NCBI GenBank assembly: GCA_018827685.1
Contig: JAHJXD010000039.1
Coordinates: 1 to 16,691, forward strand
Direction of reading: 5' to 3'
DNA: 16,691 nucleotides
From: Patescibacteria group bacterium
GTDB taxonomy: Bacteria; Patescibacteriota; Patescibacteriia; Patescibacteriales; GWC2-42-12
Shown here: piece by piece, positions 1 through 6,150 of the stretch
How the letters are laid out: every line of letters starts with the position of its first letter
Numbering within the stretch: position 1 is the first letter of the stretch
The notes under the pieces: model-generated
What the model was told of the DNA's origin: nothing
What the model saw: only the letters and a program-made list of their open reading frames with translations
Databases searched by the model: none
Position numbers and translations under genes: made by a program

Positions 1-26
1 GGATAAAAAATCAATTAACAATTTTA

Positions 27-94
27 AATTACGAATTACAAATTATAAAATATTTAATTAATTCGTAATTGATAATTGCTAATTCGTAATTGAA
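27..94. repeat. Head-to-head AT-rich heptamer array upstream of rpsC
   Basis: Three 7-bp units of the type AATTACR (27-47) are followed, after a short AT spacer, by five units in the opposite orientation (AATTCGT, AATTGAT, AATTGCT, AATTCGT, AATTGAA; 60-94). The two arms are roughly complementary, so the block could fold as a hairpin just before rpsC. The same 7-bp periodicity recurs between rplX and rplE, between rpsE and rplO, and inside ruvX. No gene, Shine-Dalgarno motif or clear promoter was seen in positions 1-99. Confidence 0.75.
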
Positions 95-99
95 TCAAT

Positions 100-789
100 A
101 TGGGGCACAAAGTAAATCCAAAAGTTATTAGATTAAATATTACCAGGACTTGGTCGTCTAAGTGGTTTAGTACGGGCAAAAATATGATTAAATGTTTGGA
201 ACAGGATATTAGAATAAGAAAGTTTTTATTTAATGAATTGCGTGAAGCCGGACTGGATCGAGTTGACATAGAAAGAAGCGGTAATAAAGTTACTATTGGA
301 GTTTTTACGGCTAAGCCCGGGGTTATCATCGGTCGCGGCGGCAGCGGCGCCGGAGATTTAAAAAAGAAACTGCATGATAAATTTTTAAAAAATTTTCGAT
401 TAGCTGATATAAATTTAAATATTACGGAATTTGACAGACCAAATTTAAGCAGTATGATTATTGCTCAAGCCATGGCGATTGATATTGAAAAAAGAATGCC
501 GTTTAGAAGAGTTATGAAACAAGCAATTAATAAGGTAGAGCGAGCTGGCGCTTTAGGCGTTAAAGTTGTTGTTAGCGGTCGGCTTAATGGTTCAGAAATT
601 GCTCGCACGGAAATGTTAACTTCAGGTAAAGTTCCGCTGCATACTTTAAGAGCTGATATTGATTTTGCTAAAACTACGGCCAGAACTACTTATGGAGCTA
701 TTGGTATAAAATTTTGGATATATAAGGGAGATGTGTTTAAGAAAGAGGAAGCTGGTAAAGGCGAGATTGTCGGAGAGAAAAATAAATAA
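100..789 (+). CDS. rpsC: 30S ribosomal protein S3 (uS3)
   Basis: Small-subunit protein of the 30S head, at the mRNA entry channel. The 229-residue product opens with MGHKVNP, as bacterial S3 proteins do. It has a type-2 KH domain whose nucleic-acid-binding GxxG loop is GRGG at residues 78-81, within PGVIIGRGG. The C-terminal S3 domain is seen in the stretch SGRLNGSEIARTE (159-171) and in ARTTYGAIGIKFWIYKG (194-210). Length is normal for the family (E. coli 233). The ATG at 100 is chosen because GHKVNP is the family N-terminus. The upstream region is a heptamer repeat with no Shine-Dalgarno motif. It heads the visible ribosomal protein cluster; rplV would be expected just outside the window. 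Confidence 0.98.
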   Translation: MGHKVNPKVIRLNITRTWSSKWFSTGKNMIKCLEQDIRIRKFLFNELREAGLDRVDIERSGNKVTIGVFTAKPGVIIGRGGSGAGDLKKKLHDKFLKNFRLADINLNITEFDRPNLSSMIIAQAMAIDIEKRMPFRRVMKQAINKVERAGALGVKVVVSGRLNGSEIARTEMLTSGKVPLHTLRADIDFAKTTARTTYGAIGIKFWIYKGDVFKKEEAGKGEIVGEKNK

Positions 790-797
790 TTACTTTT

Positions 798-813
798 AAG
801 GGACAGTCCCTTT
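798..813. repeat. GGGACAGTCCC palindrome, copy 1
   Basis: AAGGGACAGTCCCTTT lies in the short gap between rpsC and rplP and is a near-perfect palindrome centred on A805. The same GGGACAGTCCC core occurs after rplF and before adk, and in split form after secY and after scpB. It has no T-run typical of an intrinsic terminator. Confidence 0.7.
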
Positions 814-825
814 AAATTGTTGGTT

Positions 826-1233
826 ATGTTAATGCCAAAGAAAGTAAAATGGAGAAAAATGCATAAGCGCAAAAGGGGCGGAAAAGCCACCCGTATGACT
901 AGCGTAAGTTTTGGCGATTATGGGCTAAAGAGTTTAGAAGCTTGTTGGATTTCTTCAAGGCAGATTGAAGCAACTAGAAAAGTTTTAACCAAATATACTA
1001 AAAAGGGTGGAAAAATTTGGATTAGAATTTTTCCTGATAAATCGGTAACTGCTAAGGGCGGAGAAATTCCTATGGGTAAAGGCAAGGGCGCGGTTGATCA
1101 TTATGTTGCCATAGTTAAACCTGGCATGGTAATGTTTGAAATGGCTGGTATTGGCGAAACCGAGGCTAAGCAAGCTATGAAAATGGCCGCATATAAGTTG
1201 CCGGTTAAATGTAAGTATGTAATTAAGTTATAA
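826..1233 (+). CDS. rplP: 50S ribosomal protein L16 (uL16)
   Basis: Large-subunit protein near the A-site tRNA elbow. The 135-residue product begins MLMPKKVKWRKMHK, matching the MLxPKRTKxRKxHKG start of the family. It carries the conserved segment MGKGKGAVDHYVAIVKPG at residues 83-100. An in-frame TTG at 817 would add only three residues (Met-Leu-Val) before the family start, so the ATG at 826 is preferred. It follows rpsC after a 36-bp gap that contains a palindrome. Length is standard (E. coli 136). Confidence 0.97.
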   Translation: MLMPKKVKWRKMHKRKRGGKATRMTSVSFGDYGLKSLEACWISSRQIEATRKVLTKYTKKGGKIWIRIFPDKSVTAKGGEIPMGKGKGAVDHYVAIVKPGMVMFEMAGIGETEAKQAMKMAAYKLPVKCKYVIKL

Positions 1234-1248
1234 GAGTGTAGAATAATG

Positions 1249-1380
1249 AACTCATATTGGGCTTACTTTGTAAGCCGTAAAAAATATTTATTTTCTTGCT
1301 GCGGAACTCGCTATGCTCAAACAGTCCTCGCTTCAAAAATAAATATTTTTTACAGCCTACTTTAGATAAAAATACAGATA
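1249..1380. repeat. Inverted-repeat element IR-130, copy A
   Basis: Positions 1251-1380 match 15601-15730 at 120 of 130 bases with no gap. An inner stem pairs 1270-1294 with 1336-1360 (23 of 25 bases). Its loop contains GCGGAACTCGCTATGCTC, whose reverse strand would read GLFERSEFRS-like peptides. The right outer arm found in copy B (AACCCGAAATGAGTT) is missing here. It fills most of the 195-bp gap between rplP and rpmC, splitting the ribosomal operon. I see no transposase. The hairpin could affect transcription or mRNA stability; that is inference. Confidence 0.85.
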
Positions 1381-1428
1381 GAAAAGTAAAAATTTAAAAT
1401 AACAAAATAGTTTTTCTACCCTATAAAT

Positions 1429-1614
1429 ATGGATTTTAAAGAATTAAAAAGTAAAACCGAAAAAGAGTTAAAGCAATTTTTAGGAGAATCTCGCGATAAA
1501 TTGAGAGATTTGCGTTTTAAAGATGCGAATAAACAATTAAAAAATGTTAGAGAAATTAGAGTGATAAAAAAAACAATTGCTAAAGTTTTAACATTATTAA
1601 GCAAGAAAAATTAA
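1429..1614 (+). CDS. rpmC: 50S ribosomal protein L29 (uL29)
   Basis: Small large-subunit protein near the polypeptide exit tunnel, where it contributes to the docking site for trigger factor and SRP. The 61-residue product is almost wholly helical and charged. It shows the family pattern LRDLRFKDANKQLKNV (residues 25-40) followed by REIRVIKKTIAKVLT (41-55). Length is typical (E. coli 63). Its place between rplP and rpsQ is the standard order. Upstream sequence is AT-rich with no Shine-Dalgarno motif; a TATAAA just before the ATG may be chance. Confidence 0.95.
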   Translation: MDFKELKSKTEKELKQFLGESRDKLRDLRFKDANKQLKNVREIRVIKKTIAKVLTLLSKKN

Positions 1615-1618
1615 TTAT

Positions 1619-1894
1619 ATGGCAGATATTAAGCAAGACAATTTTAAAAAAGAAATCATCAAACGTAAATTTAATGGCGTAGTGGTAGGCGATAAAATGA
1701 ATAAAACCAGAGTCGTTTCGGTTGAATCGGTAAAAGTGCACCCAATGTATAAGAAAAGATATAAGGTCAATAAAAAATATAAAGTGCATGATGAAAAAAA
1801 TTTATATAAAGTCGGAGATAAAGCGCAGTTTTTAGAATGTCGTCCATTAAGCAAAGATAAAAGATGGCGCATGATATATAAGTCTAATGTTTAA
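1619..1894 (+). CDS. rpsQ: 30S ribosomal protein S17 (uS17)
   Basis: Primary 16S rRNA-binding protein with an OB fold. The 91-residue product has the characteristic GVVVGDKMNKTRVVSVE stretch (residues 20-36), then HPMYKKRYKV (41-50), and ends with the conserved GDKAQFLECRPLSKDKRWRM segment (67-86). It is slightly longer than E. coli S17 (84) because of an N-terminal lysine-rich tail. It starts 4 bp after the rpmC stop, so the two are probably translationally coupled. Confidence 0.97.
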   Translation: MADIKQDNFKKEIIKRKFNGVVVGDKMNKTRVVSVESVKVHPMYKKRYKVNKKYKVHDEKNLYKVGDKAQFLECRPLSKDKRWRMIYKSNV

Positions 1895-1897
1895 CAT

Positions 1898-2269
1898 ATG
1901 ATACAAGTACAGACAATGATAAAAGTCGCGGATAATAGCGGCGCCAAAAGCGTTATGTGTATTAGGGTGCTCGGAGGCTATAAAAAACGCTACGCCCGAG
2001 TAGGAGAAATAATTACTGCCGCGGTTAAAGAAGCCGCGCCTCATGCTGCTATTAAAAAAGGCGACGTGGTGCATGCTGTTATAGTCAGAACCAGAAAAGA
2101 AATTAGACGTTCGAGCGGTGTTTATGTTCGCTTTGATGAAAATGCTTGCGTAATTATAGATAAAGAAAAAAAAGAGCCTAAGGGCACAAGAATTTTTGGT
2201 CCGGTGGCTAGAGAGTTAAAACAAATGGGATTTTTAAAGATTGCCTCGCTAGCGCCAGAAGTGTTGTAG
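1898..2269 (+). CDS. rplN: 50S ribosomal protein L14 (uL14)
   Basis: Large-subunit protein at the intersubunit bridge with 16S rRNA; it also contacts the silencing factor RsfS in bacteria that have it. The 123-residue product starts MIQVQTMIKVADNSGAK, the family N-terminus, and carries GDVVHAVIVRTRKEIRR (55-71) and GTRIFGPVARELK (96-108). It ends in SLAPEVL as usual. The gap from rpsQ is 3 bp. Stop codon is TAG. Confidence 0.98.
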   Translation: MIQVQTMIKVADNSGAKSVMCIRVLGGYKKRYARVGEIITAAVKEAAPHAAIKKGDVVHAVIVRTRKEIRRSSGVYVRFDENACVIIDKEKKEPKGTRIFGPVARELKQMGFLKIASLAPEVL

Positions 2270-2286
2270 TTAATTTTTATGTATTT

Positions 2287-2622
2287 ATGAAAATAAAAAA
2301 AGGCGATAAAGTTAAAATATTAGCTGGAAAAGATAAAGGCAAGGCTGGAAAAGTGTTGCAGGTTTTTCAATCAGCTAATCGAGCCAGCGTTGAAGGTTTA
2401 AATCTTTTAGTTAAGCATATGCGGCCGAGAAAGCAGGGAGAAAAGGGGCAAAGAATAGAATTTCCAGCGCCGCTTAATTTATCAAATGTTATTTTAGTTT
2501 GTTCTAAATGCGACAAACCAACCAGGGTTGCTTATAAATATTTGGAAGTGATGAAAAAAAATGACATTAAACAAAAAAAGAAAGTTAGAGTTTGTAAAAA
2601 ATGTAAGCAAGTGATGGATTAA
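2287..2622 (+). CDS. rplX: 50S ribosomal protein L24 (uL24) with zinc-ribbon-like Cys motif
   Basis: Assembly-initiating 23S rRNA-binding protein. The 111-residue product opens with a KOW motif (KKGDKVKILAGKDKGKAGKV, residues 4-23). The C-terminal part has four cysteines in two CxxC pairs (C72/C75 and C103/C106), consistent with zinc binding as in many bacterial L24 proteins; E. coli L24 lacks this. The start at 2287 gives the normal MKIKKGD N-terminus. It is followed directly by a GC-richer heptamer array. Confidence 0.96.
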   Translation: MKIKKGDKVKILAGKDKGKAGKVLQVFQSANRASVEGLNLLVKHMRPRKQGEKGQRIEFPAPLNLSNVILVCSKCDKPTRVAYKYLEVMKKNDIKQKKKVRVCKKCKQVMD

Positions 2623-2625
2623 AAT

Positions 2626-2734
2626 CTCGTAACCCGTAGCTCGCAACCCGCAACCCGTAACCCGTAACTCGTAACCCGTAACTCAAAATGCGTTAATAAA
2701 TTTGAGATGCGAGTTATAAGTTATGAGATGTGAG
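2626..2734. repeat. Head-to-head heptamer array between rplX and rplE
   Basis: Eight tandem 7-bp units of consensus YYCGYAA (2626-2681, e.g. CTCGTAA and CCCGTAA) plus a degenerate ninth. A spacer follows, then five units in the opposite orientation (ATTTGAG, ATGCGAG, TTATAAG, TTATGAG, ATGTGAG; 2700-2734). The two arms can pair as a long imperfect hairpin. The array occupies nearly the whole 118-bp gap and runs up to the rplE start. An in-frame ATG at 2723 lies inside it. Confidence 0.85.
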
Positions 2735-2740
2735 ATTCAT

Positions 2741-3280
2741 ATGAATTTAAGGGAAAAATATAAAAAAGAAATAGTGAAGAAAATGGCTGACAAATTTGGT
2801 TATAAGAATTTGCTGGCCGTGCCCAAATTGACCAAGGTAGTAATTAATTCTGGCGTGGGTAGAAATGCTAAAGATAAAAATTTTGTCGATGGCGTTATTA
2901 GCAGTTTAGAGAGAATTAGCGGGCAAAAGCCTATAACAACCAAAGCCAAGCAATCAATTTCCGCTTTTAAAACCAGAAAAGGCATGATTATCGGCGTAGC
3001 CGTAACTTTACGCGGCAAAAGGATGTTTAATTTTACGGAAAAATTAATTAATATAACTTTTCCCAGAGTTAGGGATTTTAGAGGTATTAGCGCTAAACAA
3101 GTGGACAACCATGGTAATTTAGCCGTAGGCTTTAAAGAACATATTGCTTTTCCGGAAATTAAAGCCGATGAGGTGGACAATATTCATAGCCTTCAAGTTT
3201 GTCTTTCCACAACCGCTAAAACTTACGAGCAAGGCTTGGAATTATTTAAATTAATGGGGTTTCCGTTTAAAGCGGAATAA
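2741..3280 (+). CDS. rplE: 50S ribosomal protein L5 (uL5)
   Basis: 5S rRNA-binding protein of the central protuberance. The 179-residue product has the exact length of E. coli L5. It shows LTKVVINSGVGRNAKDK (30-46), the GQKPITTKAKQSISAFK block (61-77), and a typical C-terminal half ending LMGFPFKAE. An in-frame ATG at 2723 would add six residues encoded by the heptamer array, so the ATG at 2741 (MNLREKYKKE) is preferred; that matches the family N-terminus. The start is therefore one that automated callers may extend wrongly. Confidence 0.97.
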   Translation: MNLREKYKKEIVKKMADKFGYKNLLAVPKLTKVVINSGVGRNAKDKNFVDGVISSLERISGQKPITTKAKQSISAFKTRKGMIIGVAVTLRGKRMFNFTEKLINITFPRVRDFRGISAKQVDNHGNLAVGFKEHIAFPEIKADEVDNIHSLQVCLSTTAKTYEQGLELFKLMGFPFKAE

Positions 3281-3285
3281 TATTT

Positions 3286-3471
3286 ATGGCCAGAACAGCA
3301 TTAATAGTAAAATCAAAAAAGACACCAAAGTTTTCTACCCGAATTGTCAGACGTTGTTGGCGTTGCGGCCGCAACCATGGCTTTATGAGAGATTTTGGTA
3401 TTTGTCGCATTTGTTTTAGAGAATTAGCCAGTAATACTGACATACCAGGAGTAACCAAGTCAAGCTGGTAG
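3286..3471 (+). CDS. rpsN: 30S ribosomal protein S14, zinc-binding (type Z, uS14)
   Basis: Protein of the 30S head. The 61-residue form is the short zinc-dependent type, with C24/C27 (CWRCGR) and C40/C43 (CRICF) as the zinc ligands. It ends in the usual PGVTKSSW. The longer Cys-free S14 of E. coli is about 101 residues. It starts 5 bp after rplE, as expected in the spc operon. Confidence 0.97.
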   Translation: MARTALIVKSKKTPKFSTRIVRRCWRCGRNHGFMRDFGICRICFRELASNTDIPGVTKSSW

Positions 3472-3506
3472 TAATAAATGTATACAAAATACTAAATATA
3501 AACACT

Positions 3507-3917
3507 ATGACGGATCCAATAGCAGACATGCTCACAAGAATAAGAAACGCTCAAGCCGTAAACATTCAAACGGTTGTTTTACCTATGAGTAAAATTAAGT
3601 ACAGTATAGCCAAAATATTAGAAGCTGGCGGCTGGGTGGAAAAAATTGAAATTGTTAAAACTAAAGGCGAGAAGAATTTAAGTTCAATTTTTAATGAAAT
3701 CAAGATTGATTTAAAATATATAGATGGCCGACCCGCGATTACTTGTTTAAAGAAAATAAGTACGCCAGGACGCAGGGTTTATGTCAATAAAAATGAATTA
3801 CCAAGAGTTTTAAATAATTTAGGTATAGCGATTATTTCCACGTCGCGCGGTTTAATGACCAATAAAGAAGCTAAAAAGCAATGTATTGGCGGGGAAGTAA
3901 TTTGCGAAATATATTAA
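3507..3917 (+). CDS. rpsH: 30S ribosomal protein S8 (uS8)
   Basis: Central 16S rRNA-binding protein; in E. coli it also represses the spc operon by binding its mRNA. The 136-residue product begins MTDPIADMLTRIRNAQ, the family start. It ends with the RNA-binding signature containing STSRG (residues 111-115), followed by LMTNKEAKKQCIGGEVIC. Length is normal (E. coli 130). Whether autoregulation exists here cannot be seen. Confidence 0.98.
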   Translation: MTDPIADMLTRIRNAQAVNIQTVVLPMSKIKYSIAKILEAGGWVEKIEIVKTKGEKNLSSIFNEIKIDLKYIDGRPAITCLKKISTPGRRVYVNKNELPRVLNNLGIAIISTSRGLMTNKEAKKQCIGGEVICEIY

Positions 3918-3920
3918 CAT

Positions 3921-3938
3921 GACTTACGCAGCGGATTT
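3921..3938 (+). repeat. GACTTACGCAG motif, copy 1
   Basis: GACTTACGCAGCGGATTT lies right after rpsH and matches 10672-10689 (GACTTACGCAGTTGATTT) at 16 of 18 bases. Both copies sit between a stop codon and the next gene. It may be the remnant of an element end or a small dispersed motif; two copies are too few to tell. Confidence 0.5.
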
Positions 3939-3984
3939 GTTGATATTAAGATTTGGGTAGATTTTATAAATAAATAATAAACTT

Positions 3985-4533
3985 ATGTCCAGATTAGGAA
4001 AATTACCAATTGAATTGCCGGCAGGAACCAGAGCTTGGCTTGATAATGGTTTTATGATTGTAAAGGGTCCGAAGGGCGAGCTTAAAACTAAAATGCATGA
4101 AATTATAAAAACAGCAATAACCGATAAAGAAATTATATTGTCTATTGATGACCAAACTATTGGTAAAAATAAAGCATTATGGGGGTTGTTTAGAAGTTTG
4201 ATCAAAAATATGGTAATTGGAGTTAATGAAACTTATACTAAAAAATTAGAAATTAACGGCGTTGGCTATAAAGCGGCTGTTAGCGGCGATAAATTAACTC
4301 TAAATGTCGGTTATTCACATCCGGTAATTTATAATTTGCCGGTCGGCATAAAAGTCGAAGTTCAGGCCAATATCATTATTATTAATGGCATTGATAAGCA
4401 ATTAGTCGGCGAAGTCTCGGCTCAAATTAGAAAGATTAGAAAACCAGAACCTTATAAAGGTAAAGGTATTAAATATGACTATGAAATATTAAGACGTAAG
4501 GCTGGCAAGACTGCTGGTAAGACTGAAAAGTAA
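3985..4533 (+). CDS. rplF: 50S ribosomal protein L6 (uL6)
   Basis: Large-subunit protein near the sarcin-ricin loop and GTPase-associated centre. The 182-residue product has the duplicated L6 fold. It carries the diagnostic C-terminal PEPYKGKGIKY (154-164), followed by EILRRKAGK. The N-terminus MSRLGKLPIELPAG is typical. A short lysine-rich tail makes it slightly longer than E. coli L6 (177). A palindrome begins right at its stop codon. Confidence 0.98.
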   Translation: MSRLGKLPIELPAGTRAWLDNGFMIVKGPKGELKTKMHEIIKTAITDKEIILSIDDQTIGKNKALWGLFRSLIKNMVIGVNETYTKKLEINGVGYKAAVSGDKLTLNVGYSHPVIYNLPVGIKVEVQANIIIINGIDKQLVGEVSAQIRKIRKPEPYKGKGIKYDYEILRRKAGKTAGKTEK

Positions 4534-4547
4534 TGGGACAGTCCCAT
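4533..4547. repeat. GGGACAGTCCC palindrome, copy 2
   Basis: ATGGGACAGTCCCAT is a perfect palindrome around A4540 that overlaps the last base of the rplF TAA stop. It has the same core as the copies after rpsC and before adk. Confidence 0.7.
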
Positions 4548-4577
4548 AATGTAAATTATTAATTTATAAAAAATTTT

Positions 4578-4934
4578 GTGAAAGATCAATATAAAATCAA
4601 ACAAAATAAAAGACTTAGGCGAAAAGGCAGAGTAAGAGCAAAAATTAGCGGCACGGCTGTTTGCCCAAGACTAAGCGTTTTTAGATCTAATTGCGGTATT
4701 TACGCTCAAATCATTAATGATGAAATTGGCACAACTTTAGTTAGTGTCAGCGCCAATGAAGTTAAAATAAAAGACAAGAAAATTGCCGTAAGTTTAGAAT
4801 TGGGAAAATTACTTGCTGCTAAAGCTATGGCTAAAGGTATTAACCATGTTGTGTTTGACCGCAATGGTTATAAGTATCATGGCCGAGTTAAAGCTTTAGC
4901 TCAAGGCGCTCGCGAGGGTGGTTTAAAATTTTAG
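4578..4934 (+). CDS. rplR: 50S ribosomal protein L18 (uL18)
   Basis: 5S rRNA-binding protein of the central protuberance, acting with L5. The 118-residue product has a basic N-terminus (KRLRRKGRVRAKI, 11-23), the conserved PRLSVFRSN (30-38) and the C-terminal VVFDRNGYKYHGRVKALA (91-108) with AREGGL near the end. The start is a GTG at 4578: no in-frame ATG gives the family N-terminus, and the reading after it fits L18 from the first residues. Stop codon is TAG. Confidence 0.96.
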   Translation: MKDQYKIKQNKRLRRKGRVRAKISGTAVCPRLSVFRSNCGIYAQIINDEIGTTLVSVSANEVKIKDKKIAVSLELGKLLAAKAMAKGINHVVFDRNGYKYHGRVKALAQGAREGGLKF

Positions 4935-4965
4935 TAGAATTTATAAATAAGTGTAATGCTAATAT

Positions 4966-5637
4966 ATGGAAGAAGAAAATAAAATACAAGAAAATATAAA
5001 GCCAGAAGCAGCTTCAATAGCGCAAGCCCGGGTTAATAATACCATTCCAATGCCAACGACAACGGTTGAAGGTAAAAATAGCGGCGGTTTTTCTGATAGA
5101 AAAAGAAATTTTAAAGGCAAACGAGGCGCTGGCCGCGGCCGAGGCGATGGTGGCTTACCGGAAGAATTTGAACAAAAAATGATTGATATTGCCCGCGTTA
5201 CTCGCGTTATGGCTGGCGGCAAAAGAATGCGTTTTAGGGCTTGTGTGGCTATTGGCAATAAAAAAGGCAGAGTGGCTATCGGATTGGCCAAGGGCGCTGA
5301 TGTTACCGGCGCCGTGACTAAAGCCGTTAATAAAGCTAAAAAAGATTTTATTGACATACCGATTGTTAACGAAACCATTCCTCATGAAATTTATCAGAAA
5401 TTAGGCGCGGCTAAAATTTTATTTAAACCGGCTAAAAGGGGCAGAGGCATTATCGCTGGCGGCGCTGTTAGAATTATTTTGGAATTAAGCGGTATAAAAA
5501 ATGTTACTAGTAAAATATTAGGCGCTGGTAATAAAGTTAATAATGTAAAATGCACAATTGCGGCGTTTAAGAATTTAAAAAGGGTGGAAATCAAAAAAGA
5601 TAAGCATGAACAGAAAAATAGCAATAAACCAGAATAA
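4966..5637 (+). CDS. rpsE: 30S ribosomal protein S5 (uS5), N-terminally extended
   Basis: Protein of the 30S body at the mRNA entry site, involved in decoding accuracy. The S5 double-stranded RNA-binding domain starts near residue 67 (EEFEQKMIDIARVTRV) and includes GGKRMRFRACVAIGNKKGRV (84-103). The C-terminal S5 domain spans about 145-208 (LGAAKILFKPAKRGRGII). At 223 residues it is about 55 longer than E. coli S5 (167). Most of the excess is a 66-residue N-terminal extension, acidic at first and then Gly/Arg-rich (GKRGAGRGRGDGG, 51-63); a short Lys-rich tail adds more. The next gene is rplO, without rpmD between them. Confidence 0.97.
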   Translation: MEEENKIQENIKPEAASIAQARVNNTIPMPTTTVEGKNSGGFSDRKRNFKGKRGAGRGRGDGGLPEEFEQKMIDIARVTRVMAGGKRMRFRACVAIGNKKGRVAIGLAKGADVTGAVTKAVNKAKKDFIDIPIVNETIPHEIYQKLGAAKILFKPAKRGRGIIAGGAVRIILELSGIKNVTSKILGAGNKVNNVKCTIAAFKNLKRVEIKKDKHEQKNSNKPE

Positions 5638-5638
5638 A

Positions 5639-5694
5639 CTCGTAACTCGTAACTCGTAACTTGTAACTCGTAACTCGTAACTCTAAACTCTAAA
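5639..5694 (+). repeat. CTCGTAA heptamer array between rpsE and rplO
   Basis: Eight tandem 7-bp units: CTCGTAA three times, CTTGTAA, CTCGTAA twice, then CTCTAAA twice. It fills the 65-bp gap where rpmD (L30) sits in most bacteria. Unlike the arrays before rpsC and rplE it has only one orientation. In the forward direction such units bring a TAA into every frame within 21 bp, so this version cannot lie inside a + strand gene. Confidence 0.85.
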
Positions 5695-5702
5695 TTATTA
5701 TT

Positions 5703-6149
5703 ATGTCTTTATCATTGCATACAATCAGACCGGCTCGCGGCTCGGTTAAAAAGAAAAAGAGAATCGGCAGAGGTAATGCTTCTGGCCATGGTTCTTATAG
5801 TACTCGTGGACAAAAGGGCCAAAGGTCAAGAAGCGGCGGCAGAAATAAATTAAAAAGACTAGGCTTTAAACAAATATTGGCTGCTACGCCAAAAAATAGA
5901 GGTTTTAAATCAGCCAAGCCTAAAAATCAAGTTGTTAATCTTCAAGATTTAAATGTTAATTTTTCTGCTAACGCTAAAATTAACGCCGCCAGCTTACTTA
6001 AGGCCGGTTTGGTGCGAACTGATAAAGAAAAAATAAAAATTTTAGGCCAAGGCGAACTAATTTTAAAAAATTTGGAATTTGAAGGAGTTAAATTAAGCCA
6101 TAGCGCTAAATTGCAGATTGAAAAAATGGGCGGGAAAATAAATTGGTAA
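5703..6149 (+). CDS. rplO: 50S ribosomal protein L15 (uL15)
   Basis: Large-subunit assembly protein. The 148-residue product has the glycine- and arginine-rich N-terminal extension typical of L15 (GRGNASGHG, 22-30; TRGQKGQRSRSGG, 34-46). The C-terminal L18e/L15 domain contains KILGQGEL and ends with SHSAKLQIEKMGGKI. Length matches E. coli L15 (144). The start MSLSLHTIRPARGS is the usual family N-terminus. A 137-bp repeat begins one base after the stop codon. Confidence 0.97.
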   Translation: MSLSLHTIRPARGSVKKKKRIGRGNASGHGSYSTRGQKGQRSRSGGRNKLKRLGFKQILAATPKNRGFKSAKPKNQVVNLQDLNVNFSANAKINAASLLKAGLVRTDKEKIKILGQGELILKNLEFEGVKLSHSAKLQIEKMGGKINW

Positions 6150-6150
6150 T

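Noticed and set aside
54..329. Minus-strand 91-residue frame overlapping the rpsC start
   Set aside because: It is antisense to S3 and its end is just heptamer repeat (LRISNYQLRIN); no family pattern.
1270..1360. IR-130 stem as an intrinsic terminator
   Set aside because: The stem is AT-rich and lacks a GC-rich closing hairpin followed by a T-run, and co-oriented ribosomal genes continue downstream.
1415..1428. TATAAA before rpmC as a promoter
   Set aside because: It lies 4-9 bp before the ATG with no matching -35, and such strings are common in AT-rich DNA.
2626..2734. Heptamer arrays as a CRISPR array
   Set aside because: The units are 7 bp with no spacers, and no cas gene is present.
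2723..2740. Upstream ATG for rplE
   Set aside because: The six extra codons lie in the heptamer array, while MNLREKYKKE at 2741 matches the L5 family start.
4959..5378. Minus-strand 139-residue frame antisense to rpsE
   Set aside because: It is long but only a shadow of the S5 gene, whose + strand product is unmistakable.
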